DNA of 44,199 bases from Silicimonas sp. (GCA_022820365.1 JAJEFO010000099.1:1-44199); one strand, 5' to 3'; positions 34,145-43,350 are shown, numbered from the stretch's first letter. Notes: generated by a model from the sequence alone, not told the origin. Made by a program: numbers and translations.

Positions 34145-34729
34145 ACACGGCCAACCGTCGGGAGTCGGCCGCGCTGGAAGAAATTCCGGACGCCGGAAAT
34201 GACAGAAGCCTCAATTGCAGGATGGTTGCAACGCTTGCATTGCAATCCGCTGTACCATTGCTGTCATTGAACATGTTCCTGTCGTCTCTGGACATACTGG
34301 CGTGCGATTTCAAAGTTCCCCACGACACCATGGCATGGGCAATTTCCGAAATTTGCTGCGCCGTGTCAGAGGTGAACCTGATGCTGTCGACGGTAATTTG
34401 CCAGCCTAGTGGCTTCGGTTTGGATGTCCTTTGAAGTCGGAGAGTACATTGCTGAAGATTGATGAAATTCCCGCAAATTCAAACGTCTATGTGCATATGG
34501 CAGGCAGTTGCAGGATTGTTGGCGTTCGGTCGCGAGGCGAAAGCGATCCGTCTTGGCGTAAATCCGGTCGCTGCTGCATCGGTGACGACTACATGACGCC
34601 AGCGTGTTATCGCGCCAATCATTGGTCGACTTGCGCCTTTCGGCCCAAGAAATGCGATCACAAGACGGTCACTGTAGCTTCATGTAACCGCCGCGAAATT
34701 GCGGGATCGAATGCGTTCACAGGTCAAAT
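34145..34729. other. Gap between purL and the sulfatase, no recognisable gene
   Basis: About 585 bases, noticeably lower in GC than its neighbours around 34200-34500. Short frames on both strands (for example 34222-34434 plus and 34479-34661 minus) match nothing I know. It is the junction between the purL side and the minus-strand catabolic operon and may hold scars of its insertion. No inverted or direct repeat of note was seen. Confidence 0.45.
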
Positions 34730-36256
34730 TCAGGGCTCAGATGAGGTTCGATCCCCGACTCCCAAGAAGGCATCTGCCTCGACCTCCACGGTCCACTTGC
34801 CGGCACGCACATATTGCCGACTGGCGTCCGTGAAGGGCTGGAAGTCCCAATTGGGCGGTTTGCCCACTTGATGGCTCCGATGGATCAGCCTGCGCCGATT
34901 TTGGTCCATGACGATCCGGGCCTTCAGCGACCGGGCGTCCCAAAGGTCCCGAGCCGCGCTGACCAGCTCAGAAAGCGTCGCGGCATGACGCGGTTCGTTT
35001 GCAAGATTCACCAACTCGTCGGGATCCGTTTCCAGATCAAACAAGAGCGGCGGATCCGTCTCGCTGCAAAACAGCTTCATGCGTCCCTTCAGCAGCATGA
35101 AGGTTGGTTCAAATACTCCCTCGGACAGGAATTCCCCCGGAACCAACCTGGGCTGGATCGATCCGCCTCCGAGAAGTGGAACGAGTGAGGTCCCGTCAGT
35201 TTCCACCACTTCTCCGGACACTCCCCCAAGGTCTGCAATCGTGGGCAAGATGTCCAGAAGAGAAACGGTTTCGCTGATCCTGGCAGGATCCAGCCGTCCT
35301 GGCGCCCAGAAAATCAGGGGAACCCGGGCAGACCATTCAAAGAATGTCTTTTTGTAGTAGAGACCGCGCTCGCCCATCATGTCGCCATGGTCCGATGCAA
35401 AGATCACGATGGTGTCTTCGACGAGGCCGGTTTCCTCCAAAACACGCAAGATTTCCGCAATCTTGCTGTCAACATACTCGATCGAGGCATAGTATCCATG
35501 CCGGGCACTTCGGATGACGTCGTCGCTCACTTCTGCTTCACCGATGGAATAATGTGCATGGATGCGAGCACTGTGGGCGTCCATCTCTTCAACCTTGATT
35601 GGGGGGACCCCTGGCAAATCAATGTCGTCACGCGAGTACATTGACCAGAACTCAGGCCTTGCAACATACGGGTCATGCGGTGAGGTGAAAGAGACCGTCA
35701 GCAAGAAGGACTGCGGATTGCTGTCTCGTGCGCGGTCATAAAGCCACCGCACCGCCTGCGTGTTGACATCATCGTCGTAGTCGATCTGCAGCGACCTCAG
35801 GCAGGGTCCAGTCTCAAGCACGTTCTGCATGTCCTGAAACCGCACGTTGGCCGCCGGTTCCGCCCAGTTCGGTGTCCACCCGAAGTCAGATGGATAGATG
35901 TCGGTGGTCAGGCGCTCCTCAAATCCGTGAAGCTGATCCGGGCCCGTGAAGTGCATCTTGCCGGACAGACACGTCCGGTACCCCGCCAACCGCAAATAGT
36001 GGGCGAAGGTGGGAATCGCGGCAGAGAAATCGTGAGCGTTGTCAAATCCACCAGCCTTCGACGGCAACAGGCCCGACATCATCGAGGTCCGCGACGGCCC
36101 GCATAGCGGCGAGTTGCAATAGGCGCTTTCAAACACCACCCCCTCTGCCGCTAGCCGCGACAGCGTGGATGCCTTGACCACTGGATGCCCGTAGAACGGC
36201 AGTGCCTTGGCGGACAACTGATCCGCCATGACGAAGACAATGTTGGGCTTTTCCAT
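34730..36256 (-). CDS. Sulfatase, choline-sulfatase (BetC)-like
   Basis: A 508-residue arylsulfatase-fold hydrolase. The formylglycine site is C52 in SPLCGPSRTSMM, which fits the Cys-x-Pro-Ser-Arg motif matured by formylglycine-generating enzyme. Metal ligands are in NIVFVMADQLS and IFASDHGDMMGERG; GYRTCLSGKMHFTGPDQLHG is also typical. The C terminus WDFQPFTDASRQYVR matches the choline-sulfatase C-terminal tail. No betA or betB is nearby, so the sulfate ester may be something other than choline-O-sulfate. No signal peptide is seen, so it is probably cytoplasmic. It is the last gene of the six-gene minus-strand operon, 82 bases after the SDR, with its own GGAG site. Confidence 0.85.
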   Translation of the reverse strand: MEKPNIVFVMADQLSAKALPFYGHPVVKASTLSRLAAEGVVFESAYCNSPLCGPSRTSMMSGLLPSKAGGFDNAHDFSAAIPTFAHYLRLAGYRTCLSGKMHFTGPDQLHGFEERLTTDIYPSDFGWTPNWAEPAANVRFQDMQNVLETGPCLRSLQIDYDDDVNTQAVRWLYDRARDSNPQSFLLTVSFTSPHDPYVARPEFWSMYSRDDIDLPGVPPIKVEEMDAHSARIHAHYSIGEAEVSDDVIRSARHGYYASIEYVDSKIAEILRVLEETGLVEDTIVIFASDHGDMMGERGLYYKKTFFEWSARVPLIFWAPGRLDPARISETVSLLDILPTIADLGGVSGEVVETDGTSLVPLLGGGSIQPRLVPGEFLSEGVFEPTFMLLKGRMKLFCSETDPPLLFDLETDPDELVNLANEPRHAATLSELVSAARDLWDARSLKARIVMDQNRRRLIHRSHQVGKPPNWDFQPFTDASRQYVRAGKWTVEVEADAFLGVGDRTSSEP

Positions 36257-36338
36257 CGAATTCTCCGTTGCTGGCCCGATTCCGCAGATCCCGGAACACC
36301 GTCACGCAGCACCATCACCAAACAACCGAACGGATGCT

Positions 36339-37040
36339 TCAGACCGATCGCGTGATCCCGCCGTCAACGCGGATGTTCTGGCCCGTTATGTATGCTCCGG
36401 CCTTCGAGGCGAGGAAAGTCACGACCCCGCCGATCTCCGTGAGCGACTTTCCGTAACGCCGCATCGGGATCTTCTCCCGAAACTCGTCCTTTTCTGGGAG
36501 ACTGTCTATGAAGCCCGGCAGGATGTTGTTCATCCGGATGTTCTCTGCCGCATATCTGTCAGAAAATAGCTTGCAGAACGACGCCAGACCGGCCCGCATG
36601 ACACCGCTTGTAGGGAACACCGGACTCGGCTCGAACGCGGCAAAAGTCGAGATATTGATGATGATGCCGCCGCCCTGGGCCTGCATGATCGGCGTCACGA
36701 GCCGCGTCGGGCGAACCGCGCTCAGGAAATAGACCTCCATGCCCTCGTGCCAGTCGCCGTCAGTCAGTTCAAGGATGTCCGCGCGTGGCCCGTGGCCTGC
36801 CGAGTTCACCAGCACGTCGATGCGGCCCCACTCGTTCATGGCGGCATCGACGAGCCGCTGCAGGTCGGCGTCCTCGCGGTTCGATCCCGTCACCCCAATG
36901 CCATTGAGCTCCTTCGCAAGCGCCTCGCCCCTTCCTGATGAAGAGAGAATCCCCACGTTGAATCCGCTTGCGGCCAGGGCGCGAGCGCTGTCCGCGCCCA
37001 TGCCGCTGCCACCGGCTGTGATAAGGGCAGTTTTTGTCAT
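36339..37040 (-). CDS. SDR-family protein lacking the usual catalytic Tyr and Lys
   Basis: A 233-residue short-chain dehydrogenase/reductase fold. The nucleotide loop is TAGGSGMGADSARAL, NSAG spans 79-82 and the catalytic-type Ser is S131 in INISTFAAF. The Tyr-x3-Lys motif is replaced: F142-P-T-S-G146, with an Arg three residues later (R149). I recall an SDR subgroup with a PTSxVMRAG pattern at this site, so this is probably a lineage feature rather than a broken gene. The C terminus has the usual NNILPGF and GQNIRVDGGI. It overlaps the aldolase stop by four bases and has AAGGAG upstream. Its reaction is unknown. Confidence 0.8.
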   Translation of the reverse strand: MTKTALITAGGSGMGADSARALAASGFNVGILSSSGRGEALAKELNGIGVTGSNREDADLQRLVDAAMNEWGRIDVLVNSAGHGPRADILELTDGDWHEGMEVYFLSAVRPTRLVTPIMQAQGGGIIINISTFAAFEPSPVFPTSGVMRAGLASFCKLFSDRYAAENIRMNNILPGFIDSLPEKDEFREKIPMRRYGKSLTEIGGVVTFLASKAGAYITGQNIRVDGGITRSV

Positions 37041-37828
37041 TGCAATCTCCTTGGTCTGTCAATTCCATCCTTCACTGCGGCAAGAAGCCCGTCAGCGCCG
37101 CGAGCAAGGACCGATGTGTCCGTTCCACAGGCCACGAAGGTGAAGCCCTCGTTCAGGAGATTCGCGGCAAGCCGCGCATCCAGAACCAGAGTGCCAGCAG
37201 GCTTGCCGACCTCCCGCACGGCACCAGCGGCCGCACGGACCAGTTCCCAGACTTCCGGAGCCATCGGCTGCCCCAACTTGCCGATATCCGCCGCAATGTC
37301 GGCGGGCCCGAAGAAAATGCCGGAGACACCGTCGATTTGCGCGATTTCGGCGGCCTGTTCCATCGCCGCACGTGTTTCCAGCTGGAGAAGAACCGTAGTT
37401 TCGGCCTCGACGCGCTGGACATAGTTCGTTACGCGTCCGTACTTCGTTGCGCGGGTTGATCCCGCGACACCGCGTACGCCGCGCGGCGGATAGCGGGTCG
37501 CGGCGACTGCCTGGCGCGCCTCCTTGACGGACTGGATCATCGGGAAGAGGAGGCCCGGCGCGCCAATGTCAAGCATCCGCTTCACGGCCACCGGGTCGTT
37601 CCATTCCACGCGAACGATCGGAGTGGTCTCGTACGGCGCAAACGCCTGCAGCTGGCCGAGAACGCTGAAATAGTCACCTGGGCTGTGCTCCGTGTCGATC
37701 AGTGCCCAGTCATAGCCCGAGGGAGCCACGACCTCGGCAGCAAGATTGCTTCCCAAGGTGATCCAGATCCCGACCTGCTTCTCGCCGGCCTCAATCGCGT
37801 GCGTGAACCGGTTTCGCTCAAACTCCAT
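37037..37828 (-). CDS. HpcH/HpaI-type class II aldolase
   Basis: A 263-residue member of the HpcH/HpaI aldolase/citrate lyase family, divalent-metal enzymes that cleave 2-keto-3-deoxy or 4-hydroxy-2-keto acids to pyruvate or a related acid and an aldehyde. Family features are GIWITLGSNLAAEVVAPSGY, DWALIDTEHSP, the metal glutamate in LLQLETRAAMEQ and FFGPADIAADIG, and RYPPRGVRGV. Length is normal. The start codon directly follows the stop of the FAD oxidoreductase (TGAATG), and the stop overlaps the SDR start, so it is locked into the operon. The substrate is not evident. Confidence 0.88.
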   Translation of the reverse strand: MEFERNRFTHAIEAGEKQVGIWITLGSNLAAEVVAPSGYDWALIDTEHSPGDYFSVLGQLQAFAPYETTPIVRVEWNDPVAVKRMLDIGAPGLLFPMIQSVKEARQAVAATRYPPRGVRGVAGSTRATKYGRVTNYVQRVEAETTVLLQLETRAAMEQAAEIAQIDGVSGIFFGPADIAADIGKLGQPMAPEVWELVRAAAGAVREVGKPAGTLVLDARLAANLLNEGFTFVACGTDTSVLARGADGLLAAVKDGIDRPRRLQ

Positions 37829-39040
37829 TCAGATCACCGCCCTTTCCACAATCGGGACATTCTTCACGATCCGCTCGTAGTTGAATAGTGCCAGATCCAG
37901 CGCCCTGTACTCCCCGTAGGTCAGCCACTCCGCCGTGCCGCGACCCATTGCCGGCGACTGCTGCAGCCCGTGGCCCGAGAACCCGTTCAGGAAGATGAAG
38001 TTGCCGACTTCGGGATGCGGACCCATGATCGCGTTCTGGTCAAACGTGTTGTAGGCGTAGTGACCTGCCCATTCACTCGTGACCTTGATGGCCTCGAACC
38101 GCGGAATGCGGGTCGCCAGCGTGGGCCAGACGAAATCCTGCCACAGTGAATGATCCATCGTGTAATCGTCGTAATCCACCGCAGGATCATGATCGGAGTG
38201 TCCTCCGGCCAGATACGTGCCGCCGCCGTTTTCGCGTACGTGAATGCCCGACGGGTCAATGGTCAGCGGCAGTTCCTGTTCCAGCGGCCTCTCGGCGGAG
38301 AATATCCAGGAGAAGCGCTTTCGCGGCTCTACCGGCACTCCGAGGCCGGCCATGGCCGCGGTTCGCGAGGCCCGCGGCCCTGATGCGTTCACGACCTGCC
38401 CGCAGCCAACCACCTCGCCCGAATTCAGCGTGACGCTCTCGATGCGTCCACCTGATCGCGTCATTGCGACGACTTCGTTCTCGACGTACTCGACGCCTCG
38501 TTCGCGCGCGCTCCGACGAAGCCAGTCGAAGACCGTCGGTCCGTCCCAATAGCCCTCGTCGACCGTGTTGATCGATCCAAGCACGATGTCATCGACATTG
38601 TAGAAGGGATAGGTCGCCTTGATTTCGTCGGCGGTCATCAGGACAGTCCCGGCGCCCGCCGCACGCTGAACCTCGAGATTTGCCCGAAGAACATCGGCGA
38701 ATCCCTCGGTATCGGCGAGATACATGTAGCCGTGGCTGCGCAGCAGGATCTCCGGCACCCGCTCGTCGCCCCCCAGGTAGTTCCGGAAGTTCTTCACGAA
38801 CTTTGCCGCGAACTGGCTGATCCGAACGTTCAGTTCCTCCGAGAATTGCTGGCGCATGCAGGAGTTGGTGTGCGCGGTCGAGCAGGCTTCGAAGGTCGTG
38901 TCGCGCTCGACCACGAGAACGCGGCCGTCAAAGTCCGGGCATGCGGTCAGGAACCAGGCAGTGGACGACCCCATCATCGCCCCGCCGACGATCACGACGT
39001 CATAGGCTGAATGCGCCGGCACCTCTGCAATTGCGGCCAC
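37829..39040 (-). CDS. FAD-dependent oxidoreductase, DAO/sarcosine oxidase-like
   Basis: A 403-residue DAO-fold flavoprotein. The FAD motif is DVVIVGGAMMGSSTAWFL, the ribose-binding acid is in VLVVERDTTF, and the C-terminal FAD loop is FIFLNGFSGHGLQQSPAMGR. Enzymes of this fold oxidise secondary or primary amines of amino acids such as sarcosine or glycine. The start is GTG 39040, directly after the hyuB stop (TGAGTG). An N-methylhydantoinase-like pair upstream makes sarcosine or another N-methyl amino acid a reasonable guess, but no carbamoylase is present, so this remains inference. Confidence 0.85.
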   Translation of the reverse strand: MAAIAEVPAHSAYDVVIVGGAMMGSSTAWFLTACPDFDGRVLVVERDTTFEACSTAHTNSCMRQQFSEELNVRISQFAAKFVKNFRNYLGGDERVPEILLRSHGYMYLADTEGFADVLRANLEVQRAAGAGTVLMTADEIKATYPFYNVDDIVLGSINTVDEGYWDGPTVFDWLRRSARERGVEYVENEVVAMTRSGGRIESVTLNSGEVVGCGQVVNASGPRASRTAAMAGLGVPVEPRKRFSWIFSAERPLEQELPLTIDPSGIHVRENGGGTYLAGGHSDHDPAVDYDDYTMDHSLWQDFVWPTLATRIPRFEAIKVTSEWAGHYAYNTFDQNAIMGPHPEVGNFIFLNGFSGHGLQQSPAMGRGTAEWLTYGEYRALDLALFNYERIVKNVPIVERAVI

Positions 39041-40744
39041 TCAGAAGGCCTCCCCTTTGCGTGCGGCCTCTTCGACCGCCCGAATGTCCTCGACCGAAAG
39101 GCCGTAGTCATGCGCGGCAGTCTCGGCGGAAATGTAGCCTCGCGCGAGGTCGCGCTTCACGAGGGCCGGATCCCTGTCCGAAGGCTCGCCGTATCCACCT
39201 CCTCCCGGAAATGCCAGCATCACCTTGCGGCCGTTCGGAACGAACTGCTTTCCCTTGCCGCGCATCGGAGTGCCGTCGTCGCGAGAAATTGTCGTCGGCG
39301 CACCGGGCTGACCTCCGTTGCGGCCGCGCGCCGGATGATGGATCCGATCGAACATGGCCTGAAAGTCGAATTCGTGACCCTCTGTGGCACCAATTTCCAT
39401 GTACTGGCCCAGGCCGCCCCGTTGTCGACCGGCACCGCCGGAATCTGGGCGAAGCTCCTTCCGCCAGATGATCACGGGCCCGGTGTGCTCGGTCGCCTCA
39501 ACAGGCATGGTCATGACACCAGACGGAAAGGCGGTGGCATTCAACCCGTCATGTTCAGGGCGCGCTCCCGATCCGCCGGAATTGAATGTCAACACCTCCC
39601 CACGCCTTGCGGCACCCGTGGCAGGTGCGCCCGGGCTCGGCCTCAGCGAAAGCTGGAAATTGCAAAGGCATCCGGCTCCCTCGGCGGGAACGACGCCGGG
39701 CAGAATCTGGTCAAGAGCACTATAGACGGCGTCTGGAACGAAGTGCCCGATGATGTGCCGCAGCGCGACGGGGGCCGGGTGCACGGCGTTCACGATCGTG
39801 CCTTCCGGGGCCACGACCTCGAATGGCTCAAGCGATGCATGGTTGTTCGGGATTTCCGGCGCGATGGCGCACTTGAGGGCATAGCAGGCATAGGCCCTCG
39901 CGTAGACGAACGGGCAGTTGATGCCCTTCCTGTCGGTGCCGCTCGTGCCCTCGAAATCGACCAGGATCCGGTCGCTCTTGATTGATAGCCTGACCGCGAG
40001 AGTGATCGGGATATCGAAGCCGTCCACAGTCATCGAGCCGCTGGCTTCCTTTCGCGGCAGCGCGGCAATCCTCTCGACGGTCGCGCGGCGCGAGTTCTCC
40101 AGAATGAAGCCAGCGATGCCTTCCAGATTCTCGAGCCGGAACTCGTCCATCATGTCCGATAGGCGACGATGCCCGACCTCGTTGCATGTAGCGAGAGCAT
40201 ACATGTCCCCGATCAGCTGATCCGGTTCTCGCACGTTTCCGCGCACGATGCGCAGGAGGGTTTCGTCCACTTCACCGCGCTCCGCGAACTTCATGATCGG
40301 GATGTACAGGCCTTCCTCGTAGACGCTGTGGGCGTCGGCGCCGAAGCCCCGCCCTCCGATGTCGACGATATGGGCCGTGCAGGCGAGGAAGCCCACGAGC
40401 ACGCCGTCGTGAAAGGACGGTGTCACCATGGTGATGTCATGCAGATGCCCGGTGCCTTCCCAAGGATCGTTGGTGATGTAGATGTCGCCCTCGAAAATGT
40501 CCTGCCGCCCGATCCTGCGAATGAAATGCGCCACCGCATCCGCCATGGCGTTCACATGGCCTGGCGTGCCGGTCACGGCTTGGGCCAGCATACGACCCTG
40601 TGCGTCGTAGACGCCCGCCGACAGATCACCGGCTTCGCGGACGCTTGTGGAAAAGGCCGTGCGCACCAGGGCCTGCGCCTGTTCCTCGACAACAGAAATC
40701 AGGCGGTTCCACATTACCTGGAAGGAAACGTTCGAGGGCTCCAT
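39041..40744 (-). CDS. hyuB: Hydantoinase B/oxoprolinase-family subunit
   Basis: A 567-residue HyuB subunit of ATP-dependent hydantoinase/oxoprolinase/acetone carboxylase-type enzymes. Features include MWNRLISVVEEQAQALVRTAFSTSVRE, here given as the opening MWNRLISVVEE, then GDLSAGVYDAQGRMLAQAVTGT as GDLSAGVYDAQGRM, NDPWEGTGHLHDI, VDFEGTSGTDRKG and the late GGQPGAPTTI and FPGGGGYGEP. It is expected to act with HyuA on a cyclic amide or imide. The ATG at 40744 lies three bases after the hyuA stop and has GAAGGGG upstream. Length and motifs are normal. Confidence 0.92.
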   Translation of the reverse strand: MEPSNVSFQVMWNRLISVVEEQAQALVRTAFSTSVREAGDLSAGVYDAQGRMLAQAVTGTPGHVNAMADAVAHFIRRIGRQDIFEGDIYITNDPWEGTGHLHDITMVTPSFHDGVLVGFLACTAHIVDIGGRGFGADAHSVYEEGLYIPIMKFAERGEVDETLLRIVRGNVREPDQLIGDMYALATCNEVGHRRLSDMMDEFRLENLEGIAGFILENSRRATVERIAALPRKEASGSMTVDGFDIPITLAVRLSIKSDRILVDFEGTSGTDRKGINCPFVYARAYACYALKCAIAPEIPNNHASLEPFEVVAPEGTIVNAVHPAPVALRHIIGHFVPDAVYSALDQILPGVVPAEGAGCLCNFQLSLRPSPGAPATGAARRGEVLTFNSGGSGARPEHDGLNATAFPSGVMTMPVEATEHTGPVIIWRKELRPDSGGAGRQRGGLGQYMEIGATEGHEFDFQAMFDRIHHPARGRNGGQPGAPTTISRDDGTPMRGKGKQFVPNGRKVMLAFPGGGGYGEPSDRDPALVKRDLARGYISAETAAHDYGLSVEDIRAVEEAARKGEAF

Positions 40745-40747
40745 GAA

Positions 40748-42826
40748 CTACCCCTTCACCTGGATGTCGATGCAACCGTCGGGCTGGCAGATCGCCTTGC
40801 TGCCGACCGGCACGATGATCGTCGTTTCGCCCTCGGTGACAGCCCCGGGTCCGACGACATGCTCTCCGGGCGACATGGTGCTCCTCGCGACCGTGACGGC
40901 ATCCTGAAGCCGGCCACTCGCGGGATCGACAATGCCCCGCCTTCCGGACTCTCTTGCCTTCTCTCCGGCCGGCATCAGGCTCACCGGCTCCACCGCTTCC
41001 ACAGGCGTTGACGCCCTGACGGACCAGACGGTGATTTCCACATCCAGTCCCGCAACAGGGCGCCCGAAGAGTCTCGTGTAGTCCTCCTCGAACCGCTTCA
41101 GGTACGTCGCCGCATCCGGCTCTCTTGCCTGCACATGGGACAGCTGGATCGGGATCTCCCAGCCCTGCCCCGAATATCGCATGTAGACCTTGAACTCGGA
41201 GATGATCTCGCTGACTGCATCGCAGGTCCGGACAAAGCCGGTCGCGTCCTTCTCCAGTTCGGCAAACAGTTCCTTTCCCCGTGTCGCATCGAAATCCGAG
41301 AGCCTCATGTAGATCGAACGGTTGGCCTCAAAGCTGAACGGCGCGCGCAGGAACCCGATCGCCGAGCCGACGCTTGCGGCAGGCGGCACGATCAGCCGCT
41401 CAATGCCAAGTTTCCCGGCCACCCGTCCGGCATGCAGCGGCGCGGCGCCTCCGAACGCGATCATCGTGTACTCGCTCAGGTCTTCGCCGTTTTCCACGGC
41501 ATGGACGCGAGCCGCGTTTGCCATGCTTTCGTCCACGACTTCCGATACGCAGAGGGCTGCCTCGTCCAGCGCCATGTCAAGCGCATTGCCAACATGTGTC
41601 GCGAGCGCCGCTTCCGAAAGGCCGGGCCGAAGCTTGATTGATCCGCCGGCAAAGTTGTCCGGGTCGATCCTGCCCAGCACCAGATCCGCATCCGTCACGC
41701 CGGGACGCTCGCCGCCCCTGCCGTAGCACGCAGGTCCCGGCTCCGAGCCTGCGCTTTCAGGTCCGACCCGGATCTGTCGCATCGCATCCACACGGGCGAG
41801 GCTGCCGCCTCCAGCGCCTATCTCGACCATGTCGATCACGGGGATCGAGATCGGCATGCCCGAGCCCTTCTTGAACCGATAGGTTCGGGCCACCTCGAAG
41901 ACCCGGGATGTCCTAGGGGTCTGGTCCTTAATGAGACAGATCTTTGCGGTTGTCCCACCCATGTCGAAGCTCAGCACCTTCCCGATTCCCTGGCGTGCCG
42001 CTACATGCGCAGCATAGACCGCACCGCCAGCCGGTCCGGATTCGACCAGGCGGACAGGAAATTCGGCAGCATTCTCCAGCGAGATGATCCCGCCGCCGGA
42101 GTGCATCAGGAAGATCTCGCAGCGCACGCCTTCCGCACTGAGACGGTCTTCGAGGCGGCTGAGATAGGAATTCATGAGCGGCTTGATGTAGGCATTGGCC
42201 AGCACGGTATTGAAACGTTCGTATTCGCGCATCTGCGGGCTGACCTCGGACGATAGCGACACCATGGCATCCGGCATCCGTTCGGCCAGAACCTCTCGCA
42301 CCATCACCTCATGCGCATCGTTGACATAGGAGTGGATGAAACCGACGGCGACGCTCTCAATGCCAGCCTCGGCGACACGGTCAATCGTGGCCTCGATCTC
42401 GCCCCGGTCCAATGCAACCAGCACATCGCCTCTCGCGCTCACGCGTTCGCGAACGGTGAATCTCATCTGCCGTGGCGCAAGCGGCTCGGGCAGATTCAGG
42501 TTCAGGTCATATTGTTCGAACCGAGATTCAGTGCGCATTTCGATGACATCACGAAATCCCTCGGTCGTGATCAGCGCCGTCTTCGCCCCCCGTCGCTCGA
42601 TAAGGGCATTTGTCGCCAAAGTCGTGCCATGAATGATCTGCCCGATCTCGCCGGGACGTATCCCCGCCTTGCCGCATGCTAGATGCATGCCGTCGACAAT
42701 AGCGTCTTCGGGGGCCGCGTAGGTGGTAAGAACCTTGGCCAGGAACTGTTCGCCGTCGCGCTCCAGCACGATGTCGGTAAAGGTCCCGCCGATATCAACG
42801 CCGAGTCGGATGGAGCCAGAAAGCAA
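40748..42826 (-). CDS. hyuA: Hydantoinase A/oxoprolinase-family ATP-dependent subunit
   Basis: A 692-residue HyuA subunit, the ATP-binding partner of HyuB. The N-terminal phosphate loop is GVDIGGTFTDIVLE, followed by HGTTLATNALIERRGAK, the second phosphate loop in VLSFDMGGTTAKICLI and the glycine-rich EIGAGGGSLARVD and GPACYGRGG. The C terminus has IAFGGAAPLHAGRVA. I place the start at TTG 42826 because AGGGGA stands eight bases upstream and the sequence then runs directly into LSGSIRLGVDIGG. The longer frame, also from a TTG, begins at 42910. First gene of the six-gene operon. N-methylhydantoinase, oxoprolinase or another cyclic amidase activity is possible. Confidence 0.9.
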   Translation of the reverse strand: MLSGSIRLGVDIGGTFTDIVLERDGEQFLAKVLTTYAAPEDAIVDGMHLACGKAGIRPGEIGQIIHGTTLATNALIERRGAKTALITTEGFRDVIEMRTESRFEQYDLNLNLPEPLAPRQMRFTVRERVSARGDVLVALDRGEIEATIDRVAEAGIESVAVGFIHSYVNDAHEVMVREVLAERMPDAMVSLSSEVSPQMREYERFNTVLANAYIKPLMNSYLSRLEDRLSAEGVRCEIFLMHSGGGIISLENAAEFPVRLVESGPAGGAVYAAHVAARQGIGKVLSFDMGGTTAKICLIKDQTPRTSRVFEVARTYRFKKGSGMPISIPVIDMVEIGAGGGSLARVDAMRQIRVGPESAGSEPGPACYGRGGERPGVTDADLVLGRIDPDNFAGGSIKLRPGLSEAALATHVGNALDMALDEAALCVSEVVDESMANAARVHAVENGEDLSEYTMIAFGGAAPLHAGRVAGKLGIERLIVPPAASVGSAIGFLRAPFSFEANRSIYMRLSDFDATRGKELFAELEKDATGFVRTCDAVSEIISEFKVYMRYSGQGWEIPIQLSHVQAREPDAATYLKRFEEDYTRLFGRPVAGLDVEITVWSVRASTPVEAVEPVSLMPAGEKARESGRRGIVDPASGRLQDAVTVARSTMSPGEHVVGPGAVTEGETTIIVPVGSKAICQPDGCIDIQVKG

Positions 42827-43113
42827 GTTGTCGGTCCCCTCAGAATTTCGGAAAGTTCCCGGAATCACCTGCGCATGTCTCAAGCGAACGAAGAGAAAAC
42901 GCAAACCCAAATTTGAACCCAGGACGATCCTCGCTCGAGCCTTCGATCAACTTGTTCGCCCGAACGGCAAGCCTGCCGGCCAGGGAATGGTCCGCCGCTT
43001 CCCGGATGCCGGTTGGAGTGAACGGAGAACTCGTGGGCCTGACAGCAACGTGCAGCTTGCAGGGCCTGCTCTTGCACCATAGATTCACAGCAGACATTGC
43101 GAGGGATCGACCC
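42827..43113. promoter_or_regulatory. Divergent promoter region between the hyuA operon and bolA
   Basis: About 287 bases that must serve both the minus-strand catabolic operon and the plus-strand bolA-glutaredoxin genes. I could not assign confident -35/-10 pairs or an operator. No regulator gene is next to it. Confidence 0.4.
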
Positions 43114-43350
43114 ATGCCGATGCAGGCTCACGAAATCGAGGCGCTCCTGCGAGAGCGCTTCCCGAACGCAACAATACAGATCGGCGGCGATGACGGCGTC
43201 CACATGTCGGCGATGGTGATTGACGAGAGCTTTCGGGGCATGAACCGCGTTGAGCAGCAGCGCGCGGTCTATGCCGCGCTGAAGGGCGGGATGGACGGAC
43301 CGGACGGCGAGCTGCACGCGCTGGCGCTGACCACCAGGGCTCCGGAATAG
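43114..43350 (+). CDS. bolA: BolA/IbaG family protein
   Basis: A 78-residue BolA-fold protein. It has the pattern IEALLRERFPNATIQI, then DDGVHMSAMVIDESFRGMNR with the conserved helix-loop containing RVEQQRAVYAAL, and ends ELHALALTT. BolA proteins form [2Fe-2S]-bridged heterodimers with CGFS glutaredoxins, and the partner gene follows at 43456. The start at 43114 has GAGGGA at seven bases; a second ATG lies two codons on. The 67-codon upstream extension of the frame is not coding. In related bacteria bolA and grx usually follow purL closely; here about 9 kb separates them. Confidence 0.93.
   Translation: MPMQAHEIEALLRERFPNATIQIGGDDGVHMSAMVIDESFRGMNRVEQQRAVYAALKGGMDGPDGELHALALTTRAPE

Noticed and set aside
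34222-34434. 70-codon hydrophobic ORF in the purL-sulfatase gap
   Set aside because: No Shine-Dalgarno, no family resemblance, and overlapping frames of similar length in a lower-GC stretch.
34740-34765. tRNA T-loop-like GGTTCGATCCCC
   Set aside because: It lies antisense to the sulfatase C-terminal codons and there is no acceptor or anticodon arm around it.
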